DNA of 64,000 bases from Aspidiotus rigidus (lineage: Eukaryota; Arthropoda; Insecta; Hemiptera; Diaspididae): positions 18,040,001 through 18,104,000 of the forward strand of contig JAVHKY010000013.1 of assembly GCA_035079385.1 (NCBI GenBank), given 5' to 3'. The translations under genes and the position numbers were made by a program. Below are positions 45,835 to 57,733 of the stretch, piece after piece (within the stretch, counting starts at the first letter, position 1; each line of letters begins with the position of its first letter). The notes under the pieces were generated by a model. The model did no database searches. It had not been told where the DNA came from and saw only the letters and a program-made list of their open reading frames with translations.

Positions 45835-48800
45835 TTAGTAAGACTGATTGTGAATTTTAGTTTCATTTTTTTGTAAGGCTAAAATTGAATTTTTGGTTTC
45901 ACGCTCTGCAATCGCTTTTATCGCATGTGCAGCGCGGCCTGTCCTCCATGATCGAATGGGTGTGGGGTTGGGTATGCATTTAATTTTGTTTCCTCCAACA
46001 CCAGAATTTACCCTTTTGGGTATAACTGCCACTTTCTGTGATACGAAAAATTAATTCTTGGTTTCACTTTCAGTGAGACTGAATGTGGATCTTTAGTTTC
46101 ATTTTTGATAACGCTGAAGGGGAATTTTTGGTTTCATTTCTGTAAGACGGAAAGTGCATTTTTCATTCCTCTTGTGTAAGTCTGAAAGTGAATTTTTAGT
46201 TTCATTTTGGTCACACTGGAAATGAATTTTTGGTTCCAATTTTCTTAGCATGAAAGTCCATTTTTTAGTTTCCTTTTTAGTAAGACTAAAAGTGAATTTT
46301 GGTTCCATTCTTGTAAGACTGAAAATGAATTTTTGATTCTTCTGTTGTAAGACTAGAAGTGAATTTCCAGTGTCACTTTTACTAACACAGGAAGTGAATT
46401 TCTGGCTTTACTTTAGTAAGTCCAAAAGTGAATTTTTAGTCTCACTAAAAGTGAATTTTTGGTTCCACTTTTCTTAGGCTAAAAGTGAATTTTGGTTCCA
46501 TTCTTGTAAGACTGAAAATGAATTGATTCTTCTGTTGTAAGACTAGAAGTGAATTTCCAGTGTCACTTTTACTAACACAGGAATTGAATTTCTGGCTTTA
46601 CTTTAGTAAGTCCAAAAATGAATTTTTAGTCTCACTTTTAGTAACACTAAAACAGAAGTTTTGGTTCCACTTTTTTTAAGCTAAAAGTGGATTTTTAGTT
46701 GTATTTTTAGTAAGACTAAAAGTGAATTTTTTGTTCCATTATTGTAAGCCCAAAAGTAAATTTTCAGTTTCACCTTTAGTAACGCTGGAAGTGAATTTTT
46801 AGTCTCACTCTTAGTAACGCTAAAATTGAATTTTTAGTTTCATTTTTGGTCACACTGGAAAATAATTTTTGGTTCCACTTTTTTTTTAGACTGAAAGTCA
46901 ATTTATAGTTTCATTTTCAATAAGACTAAAAGTGAATTTTCAGTTTCACTTTTAGTAAGACAGGATCCACTTTTGTAAGACTATAAGTGAATTTTCAGTT
47001 TCATTGTTAGTAATGCTGAAAGTGAATTCTTAGGTTCATCGTTAGTTTGGTAACACTAGAAATGAATTTTTCTTTTACTTTTTGGTCACATTGGAAATGA
47101 AATTTTTGTTCCACTTTTTTTAAATTTTGAAAGTGAATTTCAGTTTCATTTTTGGTCATGGAAATGAATTTTTGGTTTCACTTTTTTTTTAGACTGAAAT
47201 TCAATTCTTAGTTTCATTTTTAAGATGACTAAAAGTAAATTTTTTTAGATCCATTCTTGTGAGACTGAAAATGAATTTTTGTTTCACTTTTTTTAAACTG
47301 AAAGTCAATTGTTAGTTTCATTTTCAAGATGACTAAAAGTGAATTTTTTTGGATCCATTCTTGTGAGATTGAAAATGAATTTTTGATTCCTTGTTTATAA
47401 GACTAGAAGTGAATTTTCAGTTTCATTTTTGGTCACACTGTAAATGTATTTTTGGTTCCACTTTTTTTAAACTGAAAGTCAATTCTTAGTTTCATTTTCA
47501 AGATGACTAAAAGTGAATTTTTTTGGATCCATTCTTGTGAGGTTGAAAATGAATTTTTGATTCCTCTTTTATAAGACTAGAAGTGAATTTTCAGTTTCAT
47601 TTTTAGCAACGCCGAAAGTGAATTTTTGGGTTCACTGTTAGTTTGGTAACAATAAAGACAAATATTTTTAGTTTAATTTTTGGTCACATGGAAAATGAAT
47701 TTTTGGTTCCACTTTTTTCAATTCTGAAAGTGAATTTTATTTTAATTTTTTGTCACACCAGAAATGAATTTTTGGTTCCACTTTTTTTAAATGTGAATTT
47801 CAGTTCATTTTTGGTCACACTGGAAATTTATTTTTGTTCCACCTTTTTTTAGACAGAAATTCAATTCTTAGTTTCATTTTCAAGATGACTGAAAGTGAAT
47901 TTTCTTGGATCCATTCTTGTGAGATTTAAAATGAATTTTTGTTCCACTTTTTTTTAGACTGAAAGTCAATTGTTAGTTTTATTTACAAGATGACTAAAAG
48001 TGAATTTTTTTTTGTCCATTCTTGTAAAACTGAAAAAGAATTTTTAATTCCTCTTTTATAAGACTAGGAGTGAATTATCAATCTCATTTTTAGTAACGCC
48101 TGCAAACGTGATTTTTGGGTTCACTGTTAGTTTGGTAACAATAAAGACAAATATTTTTAGTTTAATTTTTGGTCACATTGGAAATGAATTTTGGGTTCCA
48201 CTTTTTTAAATTCTGAAAGTGAATTTTATTTTAATTTTTTTTCACATTGGAAATGAATTTTTGGTTCCACTTTTTTAAATTCTGAAAGTGAATTTCAGTT
48301 TCATTTTTGGTCACACTGGAAATGAATTTTTGGTTCTACTTTGGTTGACTGAAAGTCAATTCTCAGTTTCATTTTCAATAAGACTAAAAGTGTATTTTTT
48401 CGGATCCATTCTTGTAAGACTGAAAATGAATTTTTGATTCCTCTTTTATAAGATTAGAAGTGAATTTTCAGTTCCACTTTGGTAAGTTCTAAAGTAAATT
48501 TTTAGTTTCACTTTTGGTTTCTCTGGAAATGAATTTTTAGTTCCACTTTTTTCAGGCTAAAAGTCAATTTTCAGTTGTATTTCTAGTAAGACTGAAACAG
48601 AATTTTCAGTTTCACCTTCAGTAACACTGGAAGTGAATTTTTGGTTTCCCTGTTTGTATAGTAGCACTAAAAGTGTATCACTTTTTTACGTCAAAAAGTT
48701 AATTTTTAGTCTTATATTAATTTTTGGGTTCACTGTTAGTTTGGTTTTGGTAACACTAAAAATGAATTTTTAGTTTCATTTTTACTCTCACTGGAAATGA

Positions 48801-48975
48801 ATTTTTGGTTCCACTTTTTTAAGACTGAACGTGAATTTTCAGTCTCACTTAAAGTAACATTGGAAGTAAATTTTTGGGTTCATTGTTAGTTCAGTACCAC
48901 TGAAGGTGAATTTTTGGTTTCATTTTCTGTAATACTAAAAATGAGTTCTTGATTTTACTTCTATAAAATAGTGAA
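45835..48975. repeat. ~35-bp minisatellite array, ~3 kb
   Basis: Degenerate tandem units of the type gtgaatttttggtttcac, then ttttagtaagactgaaa. Measured spacings between successive taagact words are 34-36 bp. A short unique stretch interrupts near 45905-46030. Subfamilies alternate (ggttccac, gatccattcttg, gattcctcttttata), giving higher-order repeats, for example the blocks starting about 46310 and 46500 and those around 47330 and 47510. Many units contain GTGAA...TTCAC and could form small hairpins. The few open frames inside are translations of the repeat. Confidence 0.9.
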
Positions 48976-49164
48976 TTGCAAAAGTATGCGATTTTGGTTG
49001 GACTTCTAGGGAACTGAGTTGAAAGTAGGTAGAAAAATTCAAGCTCTCCTTTTTGATGGTCCTAGCTGAAAAACGACATTGATTCTTCAAGTATGATACT
49101 AGTAAACAACAATGCTGTTCGCCATAGTTTTTGTTGACAACGCTGAACTCAATTCAAGTATCTA

Positions 49165-49319
49165 TTTTGACATGTTCCATGTCTTTTCTCTCGCCAGACC
49201 TCGATTTTGAAACTCGCGAGTACACCCCCCCCCCCCCCCCCCCCCCGTCAAGAGAAATCTCTACCCCGTGGGTGATTCAGAAATTCGCGAGTACACCCCG
49301 CGTAATAATAATAATTAAT

Positions 49320-49350
<31 letters not shown>

Positions 49351-49480
49351 AAATAATTATTTAAATAAATAAATAAATAAATAATTAATTAATTAATTGA
49401 TAAAAAATTAAATAATTAAATAATTAAATGAATAAATAAATAAATATTTAAATAATTAATATAATTAAATAATTAAATAA

Positions 49481-49530
<50 letters not shown>

Positions 49531-49997
49531 AAATAATTAATATAATTAAATAATCAAATAAATAAATAAATAATTGAATAATTAAATAATTAAATAATTA
49601 AATAATTAAATAATTAAATAATTAAATAATTGAATAATTAAACAATTAAATAATTAAATAAATAAAGGCTGAATAGTCGAAATTTTTCCATGTCCCCTAG
49701 ACTTGAATTGTCTCATACCATTCCAATACAACAGCGAGACAGGGGGCGAACGAGCGGAGCGAGTTCGCGCTACCTCATATTTCTCAAAGAAGACTTGAAT
49801 TTTCTCATACCATTCCAATACAACAGCGAGATCGCTCGTTCGCCCCACCGAAAGTTGATACCTCAAAATATAGAACACCCACAATTACCTCGAAATATTT
49901 CTCATACAAGACTTATACGACGCCAAGATAGGTAAAGGGGTAAACGAATAATATCTCACGAACACTTGACCTAGTACAAGAATTAATAATAAATGAA

Positions 49998-50029
<32 letters not shown>

Positions 50030-50972
50030 ATTAAATAATTAAATAATTAAATATTTAAATAATTGAATAATTAAACAATTAAATAAATAAAGGCTGGATA
50101 GTCGAAATTTTTCCATGTCCCCTAGACTTGAATTGTCACATACCATTCCAATACAACAGCGAGACAGGGGGCGAACGAGCGGAGCGAGTTCGCGCTACCT
50201 CATTTTTCTCATAGAAGACTTATACGACGCCAAGATAGGTAAAGGGGTAAACGAATAATATCTCACGAACACTTGACCTAGTACAAGAATTAATAATAAA
50301 TGAATAAATAAATAAATAAATAAATAATATTAAATAATTAAATAATTAAATATTTAAATAATTGAATAATTAAACAATTAAATAAATAAAGGCTGGATAG
50401 TCGAAATTTTTCCATGTCCCCTAGACTTGAATTGTCACATACCATTCCAATACAACAGCGAGACAGGGGGCGAACGAGCGGAGCGAGTTCGCGCTACCTC
50501 ATTTTTCTCATAGAAGACTTATACGACGCCAAGATAGGTAAAGTTTTTTAAGTCCCTCTTCCTATCATATATTGCTGGATAGTCGAAATTTTTCCAAGTC
50601 CCCTAGACTTGAATTGTCTCATACCATTCCAATACAACAGCGAGACAGGGGGCGAACGAGCGGAGCGAGTATGCGCTACCTCATATTTTTCAAAAAAGAC
50701 TTGAATTTTCTCATACCATTCCAATACAACAGCGAGATCGCTCGTTCGCCCCACCGAAAGTTGATACCTCAAAATATAGAACACCCACAATTACCTCAAA
50801 ATATTTCTCATACAAGACTTACACGACGCCAAGATAGGTAAAGGGGTAAACGAATAATATCTCACGAACACTTGACCTAGTAGAAGCCTAGACTGAAATA
50901 TTTCATGATGACTGATAAAATATAAAAGACATGGAACATGATTTTCATTTATTTGGCTATGCCAGAAAATTT
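49165..50972 (+). repeat. Rep-A copy 5
   Basis: Same termini. Contains a C-run of more than 20 bp (49225-49246), long taaa/ttaa tracts and four 3' segments (starting about 49667, 50090, 50391 and 50570), three of them separated by (taaa)n tracts: an internal tandem duplication of a ~300-bp block. The repeated short open frame translating as SRYLIFL / MRYLIFF-like text is a by-product. Confidence 0.85.
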
Positions 50973-52790
50973 AATAATACTACAATATGACCAAGTTACA
51001 AATTTTTTTTTTTAATTGTTGCAATAGGCAACTATCAGAAATTCCTCTCTGTAGAAACCCAAGAAGAAGCCAGAGAAGGAGTGTCAGTAAGGACCTATTC
51101 TCGTTTAAATATTTAACAAGTTTTTTTTCTGATTCATCTCAAATTCGCTGTATATGTAATCCAAGATGTCACTTCTGACACGTGTCTGTTTTGCTTCCAA
51201 GGGTAAGTATGAAATGAACCACCAACTTTCCAGTATTCTTACGAAATGTCTTATAAATATAACAAGTCATACAAAGCTATGACATTGAAAAAAGTTCCTA
51301 TCTTTCTGAGCCGGTCAAATTTTCTAAGTACATGATCCAATCATTCCGATATGATGATGTCACGGTCCCTATTTCAAAATTCTTCCAAGTTGCTTTACGT
51401 TCATAGAAGCAGAACTCACAGGTTTTTTAAATTCATATCTTTCAACAGCGTTTAGACCGAAATCAATATTTCCTAGTCGCTACCTTAATAAGGAAGTCAT
51501 GGCTCGAAAGGTTTCCTTATAAGGGAAGGAATACAAGTACTCTCGGAGCTGAAGACTGGGACGTCAAACTATGTTGAAGTTTTTGGAGAAACGACCCATA
51601 TAGAGACGTGAGTATATGTGAGAATTCACGTGTTTTCACAACAAGCATTTAGGGTCGGTAGCGTTTCACTAAACTCGCAGAACTGCAAACACATAAGCAG
51701 CCGAGCGTTGTAGCGGCAGTGCTTTTTTCATTGGAGCTAAATGTCGCTCAGAAGTAATGATGTTAAATTTCTCCAGATTTTGTGTTCCGCGGTACATCTT
51801 CTGAAAAAACCAATCAGAAAGTGGAGCGAATGAAAGAGTTCAAATATCTGGGTTGCTACGTTGCAGTGAACTAGATCCTGATGAAAAGAAGATGAAAATT
51901 TTTTCTAAATTTTATGCCATGTGGATGAAAATGGAGGGACAAAATTTACCTGGACAAGAAATACTAGGAACAAAATATCATGGACAGAACGTTTTGACGT
52001 AATTTCTTGGACGAAAAGACTTCGCACAGAATGTCTTTGGACCAATTGTGGGGTCGCCGAATTATTCCATTTACCATCGTCACATTGCTAAAGTGAGCTG
52101 CGAAATAATTTTTTGGCTGTAGGCAATTATTGGGTTACAATTTGGCCACACGAGTTGAGATCGGCTAACAGAATATGTTCAAGCCTATATCGTTTGATAA
52201 AATACGACGCACCCTTGTAACTCTGAGACCTGCTTAATAAGTGCTATCAATTCAAGTACTCGCGGTGTAGTACCCTGACGACGTTTTTCTAACACGTTCT
52301 AAACAGGTTCAAGTATACTCGTGTGAATTTACTCTTTCATGTAAAGCGAATACGAAAAAAAAAAAAAAAGGAGGAAAGATAGAAACAGAGAATCTAAAGC
52401 TTACTCCACTACTCTACGGTGACTGTTAAAAAGTAATAAGGTTAAAATTGGCCATTAGCCAATGATTTAATCCGACATGAGACGATATTGTATACGTGTA
52501 ATAGGTATGTTGCTGACCGCGCAAAATCACCCTGCGTCTTTTGTTCAATTTTTTTTTCATTCCTTCCTTTCGCACGTTATTACCGCACTTCTTTTTTCCA
52601 GTATTTTTTCTTACGAATTTGTTCGTGTGCCAAGGCTAATCTCTTATCTGAGGGACAAGCTGCCTACTAATTTTGCGCGATATCGTAGAACAAAATACGC
52701 GAATCATATATAGACCGCTGCCGTATGGAAATCATTACGGCTATAGAAGGCGACAATGATTGAAGATCTATTAGCATAGATATTGAGTAA
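50973..52790. other. Mostly unassigned DNA; possible tiny LINE fragment
   Basis: Around 51815-51870 (+) the reading KVERMKEFKYLGCYV resembles the LINE block that follows RT motif C. It is only ~20 codons with a stop after it. The rest shows no recognisable gene. Confidence 0.3.
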
Positions 52791-52793
52791 AAA

Positions 52794-53018
52794 ATGGGAA
52801 AAAATATATGGGTAGTGTGGACAAAAATAATTCTCTCTGTTAACGTATTTTTTCTTCTCCTTCTCTTATTTCACATCATTTCAAGTTCGGCGCCTTCACT
52901 AGGAAGTATTTTGTCTATTATTCATTTAAAAATAATATATAAATGTACTCAACATTCGTTACTGACAAGAGACAGAGAGAGAGGCGTACACAGAAGGACG
53001 TTTGATCAAATCGACTAA
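52794..53018 (+). CDS. Small ORF with signal-peptide-like N-terminus (speculative exon)
   Basis: The 74-codon frame opens MGKNIWVVWTKIILS, followed by a run VFFLLLLLFHII and a small-residue SSSAPS stretch, the n-h-c layout of a secretory signal peptide. The region is unique-looking and CpG-containing (52.4-53.8 kb), and it lies ~7 kb upstream of the phospholipase A2 exons on the same strand, which need such an exon. However, no strong GT donor in the required phase is visible; the only phase-compatible one is a weak gttact. It may equally be chance. Confidence 0.2.
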   Translation: MGKNIWVVWTKIILSVNVFFLLLLLFHIISSSAPSLGSILSIIHLKIIYKCTQHSLLTRDRERGVHRRTFDQID

Positions 53019-53825
53019 TTAATATTATAATCTGTTATTTTTATTCGCGAGAAAACAAAAAGTACATAGACTTCGCATTAAAAATCATAATAATTGTGTA
53101 TGCACGTTGGCTAAGTCTGTAAATAGAACGCGTGTGTGATGCAGTCCCCATCCTTGATCTATAAAGAGAAAAAAATTATGAAATTTCGTTTCAAATACGA
53201 GGCTTCTGATTGTAATTACGTTTTTTCGCGTGCATTTGATTGGCGCCGCAACGCCTTTAACGGGTTTGATGATGCGCATTTATTACGAGACACCCTACGT
53301 GATGGTGAACGATGCTGCGAATGAAAAATAAAATAAGACTTAAATACGTGACGCAATTTTTCGCGTCTTACTTAAACAACCGTCGCGTATGACACCTTGA
53401 TGAAGGGGGTGTTTATTAATAAACTGTCGGCTCGCGGGCACGTCTGAAAGGAGATGACATTCTTCGATCGAGGTATTCGCCACGTTATCGAACCAACCAT
53501 CTACATAGCCGTCACCTCTACTGCATGTACGAGATGCTTAGTTTTCGTTGCGAATGAATAATTGATTAATTTTTAATGACACGTGTAAATATCGACGTCC
53601 AATTTGTTTACAAAAATCGTGTATGGGACGTCTCGAACCGGTTTCGCTCGGCGCACAACGAGGCGATGACTGACGAAGGTGTTTTATGAAAAATGCGATC
53701 GAAACCATTCATTCGAGTGGGTGCTCATTCACAAAATTTGCTTCTGGTGACGTCGGGAGTGTATTTATCGCGCGCTACAATGTATCCGATACTGGTAGCA
53801 GAAAATAGGGTGCACTTCCTTTTCT

Positions 53826-54465
53826 GGAAGTATGCATAAAGTGACGACGTTCTCTCGCAAGCGAACTAAGATTCAGGCAGAATATCAGATACATGGAGAG
53901 GTCTTAGAATCAGTTAAGGAAATTCGGGATCTAGGTGTCCTCTTTGATCCCAGAATAAACTTTGATTGCCACTTACACAAGGTGCTAAATAGCGCAAAAC
54001 GCAATCTGGGAATCATTATGAGACAAACCAAATCTTTTGTCAACATGTCTGTCCTCCGCTTGCTGTATCTAGTGCTTGTACGATCGTATCTGGATAGTGC
54101 AAGTGTGATATGGGGTCCAGTAGGTGAGGGGAAGTTGAAAAAAATTGAACGTATTCACAAGATATCCTTATTTTAGAAATTTTGGATATTACGATACCTC
54201 AATTACTTATTCGGAATTGGTCCTGGGTTACGAGTTAACTACTCTAAAAGTGAGAAGGGAACTTAGTTTAAAAACGATAGTGAGGGATATCCTGTGTGGA
54301 AAAACTGATTCGTCGTTCTTACTAAGTAAGATACATTTCCTTGCTCCATCCAGAACGAGAAGGTGTAGAGATATCTTTGGGAAATATATAAGTGCACGCC
54401 ATGACGAACGCCATAAATGCACGCCAGGACTGACACACGACCCGTATTTCAAAAGAAGATAATTT
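53826..54465 (+). pseudogene. LINE reverse-transcriptase C-terminal relic
   Basis: First frame (53832-54176): EVLESVKEIRDLGVLFDPRI, then CHLHKVLNSAKRNLG and LYLVLVRSYLDSASVIWGPV, then IERIHK. After one frameshift at ~54170 the second frame runs RNFGYYDTSITYSEL, KTDSSFLLSKIHFLAPSR and on to a stop near 54462. LGV-FD, LVRS-LDSAS-IW-P and the DS-LL--I-F--P-R tail are typical of the region after the RT palm in Jockey/CR1-group LINEs. The palm itself is gone (5' truncation). Confidence 0.78.
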
Positions 54466-55130
54466 TGATGCATTTATTGTGAGGAACTCCGGCCAGGATG
54501 GACTTGACAGTAGAGACTGCCTCCCCATAATGAACCTCAAACTCCCTATGAGTGAGGTATGACTGTTGCTGGAGGTATTTTCCCAGTTGTTCCACCCCAG
54601 AGGAGTCAGTCGACTCAGTTGGTTAATGCATTGGATTTCGAGCATTGTCGTGAGATCTTCACGGGTTGGTCAAATACTGAGGTTCGTCGTCAAAATAGTG
54701 CAATAGTCGCGGACGTTTCATTATTGACTTGTATTCAAGAGTTCGCCGTTTTGACAATATTCGCACTTCTGATCCTTCCCGTGATTTGCCAATTCCACTC
54801 TTCCATTTCGCAGGCCCTTTTTGGCAATCAAGGTTCTTGATGGAGTCTAATCTTCAGGCCCATTTGGAGCTTCCTTTCGATCTTTAGGAAGCTTTTCACG
54901 CTGCAAATGTCAAGTGGTAGGCGGATGTCAATTTTGACTCTTCTCGGCGTTCGTTATTATGAAGACAGGTACCACGTAGTCTTGAACTCAGATTTATTCA
55001 AGAAGCGGTTGGGCTTAGCCGTTGCAAATTATTTGAAAACTTATATTTGTTTACTGCATTAATATGTATCAATATTGTAATGTCTTTATGAAATATTATG
55101 GTGATGGTAATAAAAAAAAAAAAAAAAAAC
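54466..55130 (+). mobile_element. Probable LINE 3' UTR with poly(A)
   Basis: Follows the LINE coding relic and ends in gatggtaat plus an A-run at 55111-55129. No other gene is visible, so I attribute it to the same insertion; this is inference. Confidence 0.45.
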
Positions 55131-55639
55131 AACTCCACTTGGAATGCTGCCTTGAGGTTTGTGCTGACTTGTCAGTAACTAAAGCATTCCATTGTCTTCT
55201 TTCCTGTTTCTTCTTCCTGTATCAGGTTTACTTACTTGATATATTATAGTTGAATGAATTGAATGTGGATCGCACATCGTTCTGCATGTTCTCAAGTGTG
55301 CACTATATGGGAATGTGTGCACTACTTACTTGGTATATTCGTCGGTTTCATAGGATTTCTAGTGCTTTGGATCTTGAGTGCACAACTTATATGAGTATGT
55401 GTGCACTACTTACTTCGTTTTTATCCGTGTAATACATTTCTTAGGTGTGTCAATTTTGTTTCCTACTGCTTCGTGCTCTGTCTCTCTTGAACCGCGTTGT
55501 TAAAGAAGACCGCACAATTGATATATTTTTTGATAGTAGAAAAATTTTAGGTAGCAAGGAGACGACAGTCCTCATGAACTTGGGAACGAATTGGTAATGC
55601 TTGCCCATACCTTATTTTTGTTTATTATTCATCTATCTT

Positions 55640-55753
55640 TTTTTTTTTTTTTTTTTTTTTTCATATCATAAATCTTTTAGTCTGATCTTGTCCGCACCCC
55701 TATGATTAAATGGCCTCCATATATCTGTAATTATTATTATTATATATCTATTT

Positions 55754-55784
<31 letters not shown>

Positions 55785-56247
55785 TATTTTTATTTTTTTG
55801 TTTATTCTTCGAAATGATTGGTTTGTGGAAGGAGTTGGGGGATGGGACATGGGACCAGAGTTGGGGTGGCTAGTGGTGGACATATCATCATTATTGTTTT
55901 TTTTTTCATTTTGATTTTTGAATTTTGTTTGTTTATTATCCGTATTTTTCTATTGTTTTCATTTTTATTTTTAGTTTTATCTCTGTCTTTATTTTATTTT
56001 TATTTTTTTTTTGTTTTTTTTTATTTTTATTTTTATTTATTTTTTTTTTGTCTCTTTTAGTTTGAATTTTGAATTTTGTTTGTTTATTATCCGTATTTTT
56101 CTATTGTTTTTATTTTTATTTTTGTTTTATTTGTTTTATTTTTCATCTTTTTTGTTTATAGTTCCCTCCTGTCATTGGCCGATCGGCTGTTGGAGGGCAC
56201 TCTAATAATATAAATGATAAAATAATTAAAAAAAAAAAAAAAAAAAA
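55640..56247. repeat. T-rich low-complexity block and a second poly(A)-ended tail
   Basis: A T-run at 55639-55661, (attt)n at 55745-55790, then alternating tttatttt stretches to 56150 containing two copies of gaattttgtttgtttattatccgtatttttctattg (about 55919 and 56070). The end, ggccgatcggctgttggagg followed by an A-run at 56229-56247, looks like another LINE 3' tail. Confidence 0.65.
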
Positions 56248-56939
56248 AGGTGATGTACTGGGTTAGGAATTGGACTGGTGCAGGTTTCATCACACTACAA
56301 CCCATCCTCCTAGATTCAAATACTTCCAACTCCAAAAACGAGTCAGAAACTCATCTGAATAAATTCAACACCTATCCTTCCAATCCATCGTTAAGAGTTA
56401 TAATCATTCTTACGAATTGGCTGCATCAAATATTTACCCAACGCAGTGAGAGAGTGAAAAGTCGTGGATGACTTTAAGCAGGGGCGGGTTAAGGACTTAG
56501 TTGAAAATAGAGGCTAAGATACAGTGTATAAGTTACTAGGCTGAACTGGGTCGAAATTTTCGGCCAGTACTTGTACAAGGCTTCCGTCGAGAGGTAAAGG
56601 AGTGGAACGAGTCAGCTTTGAAGCTATTTAGCCTAACGTACACTTTGATACATAGTAATTCAATAGGAACTAGACCAAAATCATAACTGATTGTACCTCC
56701 TAGAGCACGGCTCCAGGCTAGGCACAGCCCTGGTAATGCCGGAAGACACATTTATGATTCAATGTTTCTCCATGATGTCGAGAAAATATTATGGATGGGC
56801 TTTTAGTGATTATTTTTCTCTCTGTAACTGGTCTTAAATTTCTAATTCCACTCTTATAATTTTTCTAAATTCTCATTCTCTAGAACAGCTCTGGTCGCAG
56901 AAACATTTTACGCCGTTTCAACGTCTACAACTCAAGATA

Positions 56940-57731
56940 CAGTAAAATCCGCTTAAAACGTTTTTCTAGGAACTAGTAAAAAAAAAACGTCTTAGGCGGG
57001 AAAACGTTTTATCCGGGAAACAAAAAATGTAAAAAAAGTCTGAAATTTTAATTTCTATAATATAAAGAACATAATTTTTTGGAGTACATTACATGCAGTT
57101 AAGCAACTGTGGTGACGATAAATCTATCAATTGATGTATTGGTGACATGTTTTTTTGAAGCCTCTCTTGACAAAAAATTTTCAACCGTATTGAGGCTTTG
57201 AAGGAGGGCATCAGAATCACTGAATGAAGATAATAATTTCTTCAAATTGTGGATAGAATCTAATCCAGTGGTTAATGAAGGAGTTTCTTCAAGTTCTTCT
57301 TCTTCTTCACCGTTGTCTTCATTTTTGTCATCCCCAAGCTCGTAATGTCGTCCATATCTCTCAATTCACAGGTTACAACATCATCGTCTATACATTCATA
57401 ACCCGGAAAGTGGTTTAGTTCATCAACTTCCTCTTGTTCTTCTTCTCCCACATTGTTTAAAGGACCTTCAAAAAATTTGGCTTTTCTGAAACAGTTTGCA
57501 ATGATTTCAGGTTTTACATCATCCCAGGCTGAGAGAAGTAAGATTTTTATTCTGAACGCTTGTTCTGACGTGATATCTTGTTTAAAAAAGAACGCTTTAC
57601 CCGGAGATGCAAGAGCGTATTAGACGTGATGTTTTACATGTAAAATGACTCGAAAATCAAGGGACCGAGCAAAAAACGCGTATTAAGCGGGAAATCGTAT
57701 TAAACGGGAGCGTTTCAAGTGGATTTTACTG
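56940..57731 (-). mobile_element. pogo/Tigger-type element, internally deleted (792 bp)
   Basis: Left end CAGTAAAATCCGCTTAAAACG and right end (reverse complement) CAGTAAAATCCACTTGAAACG; TA duplications at 56938-56939 and 57732-57733. The ends differ from the 31594 element in sequence after CAGTAAAA, so this is a different subfamily. It contains only a 3' part of the transposase gene. Confidence 0.87.
57099..57610 (-). pseudogene. Tigger transposase C-terminal remnant
   Basis: Minus reading from 57610: KQDITSEQAFRIKILLLSAW, then DDVKPEIIANCFRKAKF, the highly conserved AW--V-P-TI-NCFRKAGF block that follows the DDE domain in Tigger/jerky proteins. An acidic stretch (EEEQEEVDELNHFPGYE) follows, a frameshift near 57350, then YELGDDKNEDNGEEEEEL, LLSSFSDSDALLQSLN and the tail SIDRFIVTTVA with stop at 57099-57101. 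The HTH domains and the catalytic core are missing. Confidence 0.82.
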
Positions 57732-57733
57732 TA

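Noticed and set aside
49654..50841. Recurring open frames with text such as RSARSPPVSLLYWNGMRQF (also at 16972, 23371, 32730 and 41536)
   Set aside because: They recur only because Rep-A recurs; the frames start and stop at repeat-internal positions, vary between copies and show no domain.
55702..56205. Phe/Leu-rich frames that look like membrane proteins
   Set aside because: T-rich low-complexity DNA gives Phe/Leu/Tyr runs by chance; no start context or conserved motif.
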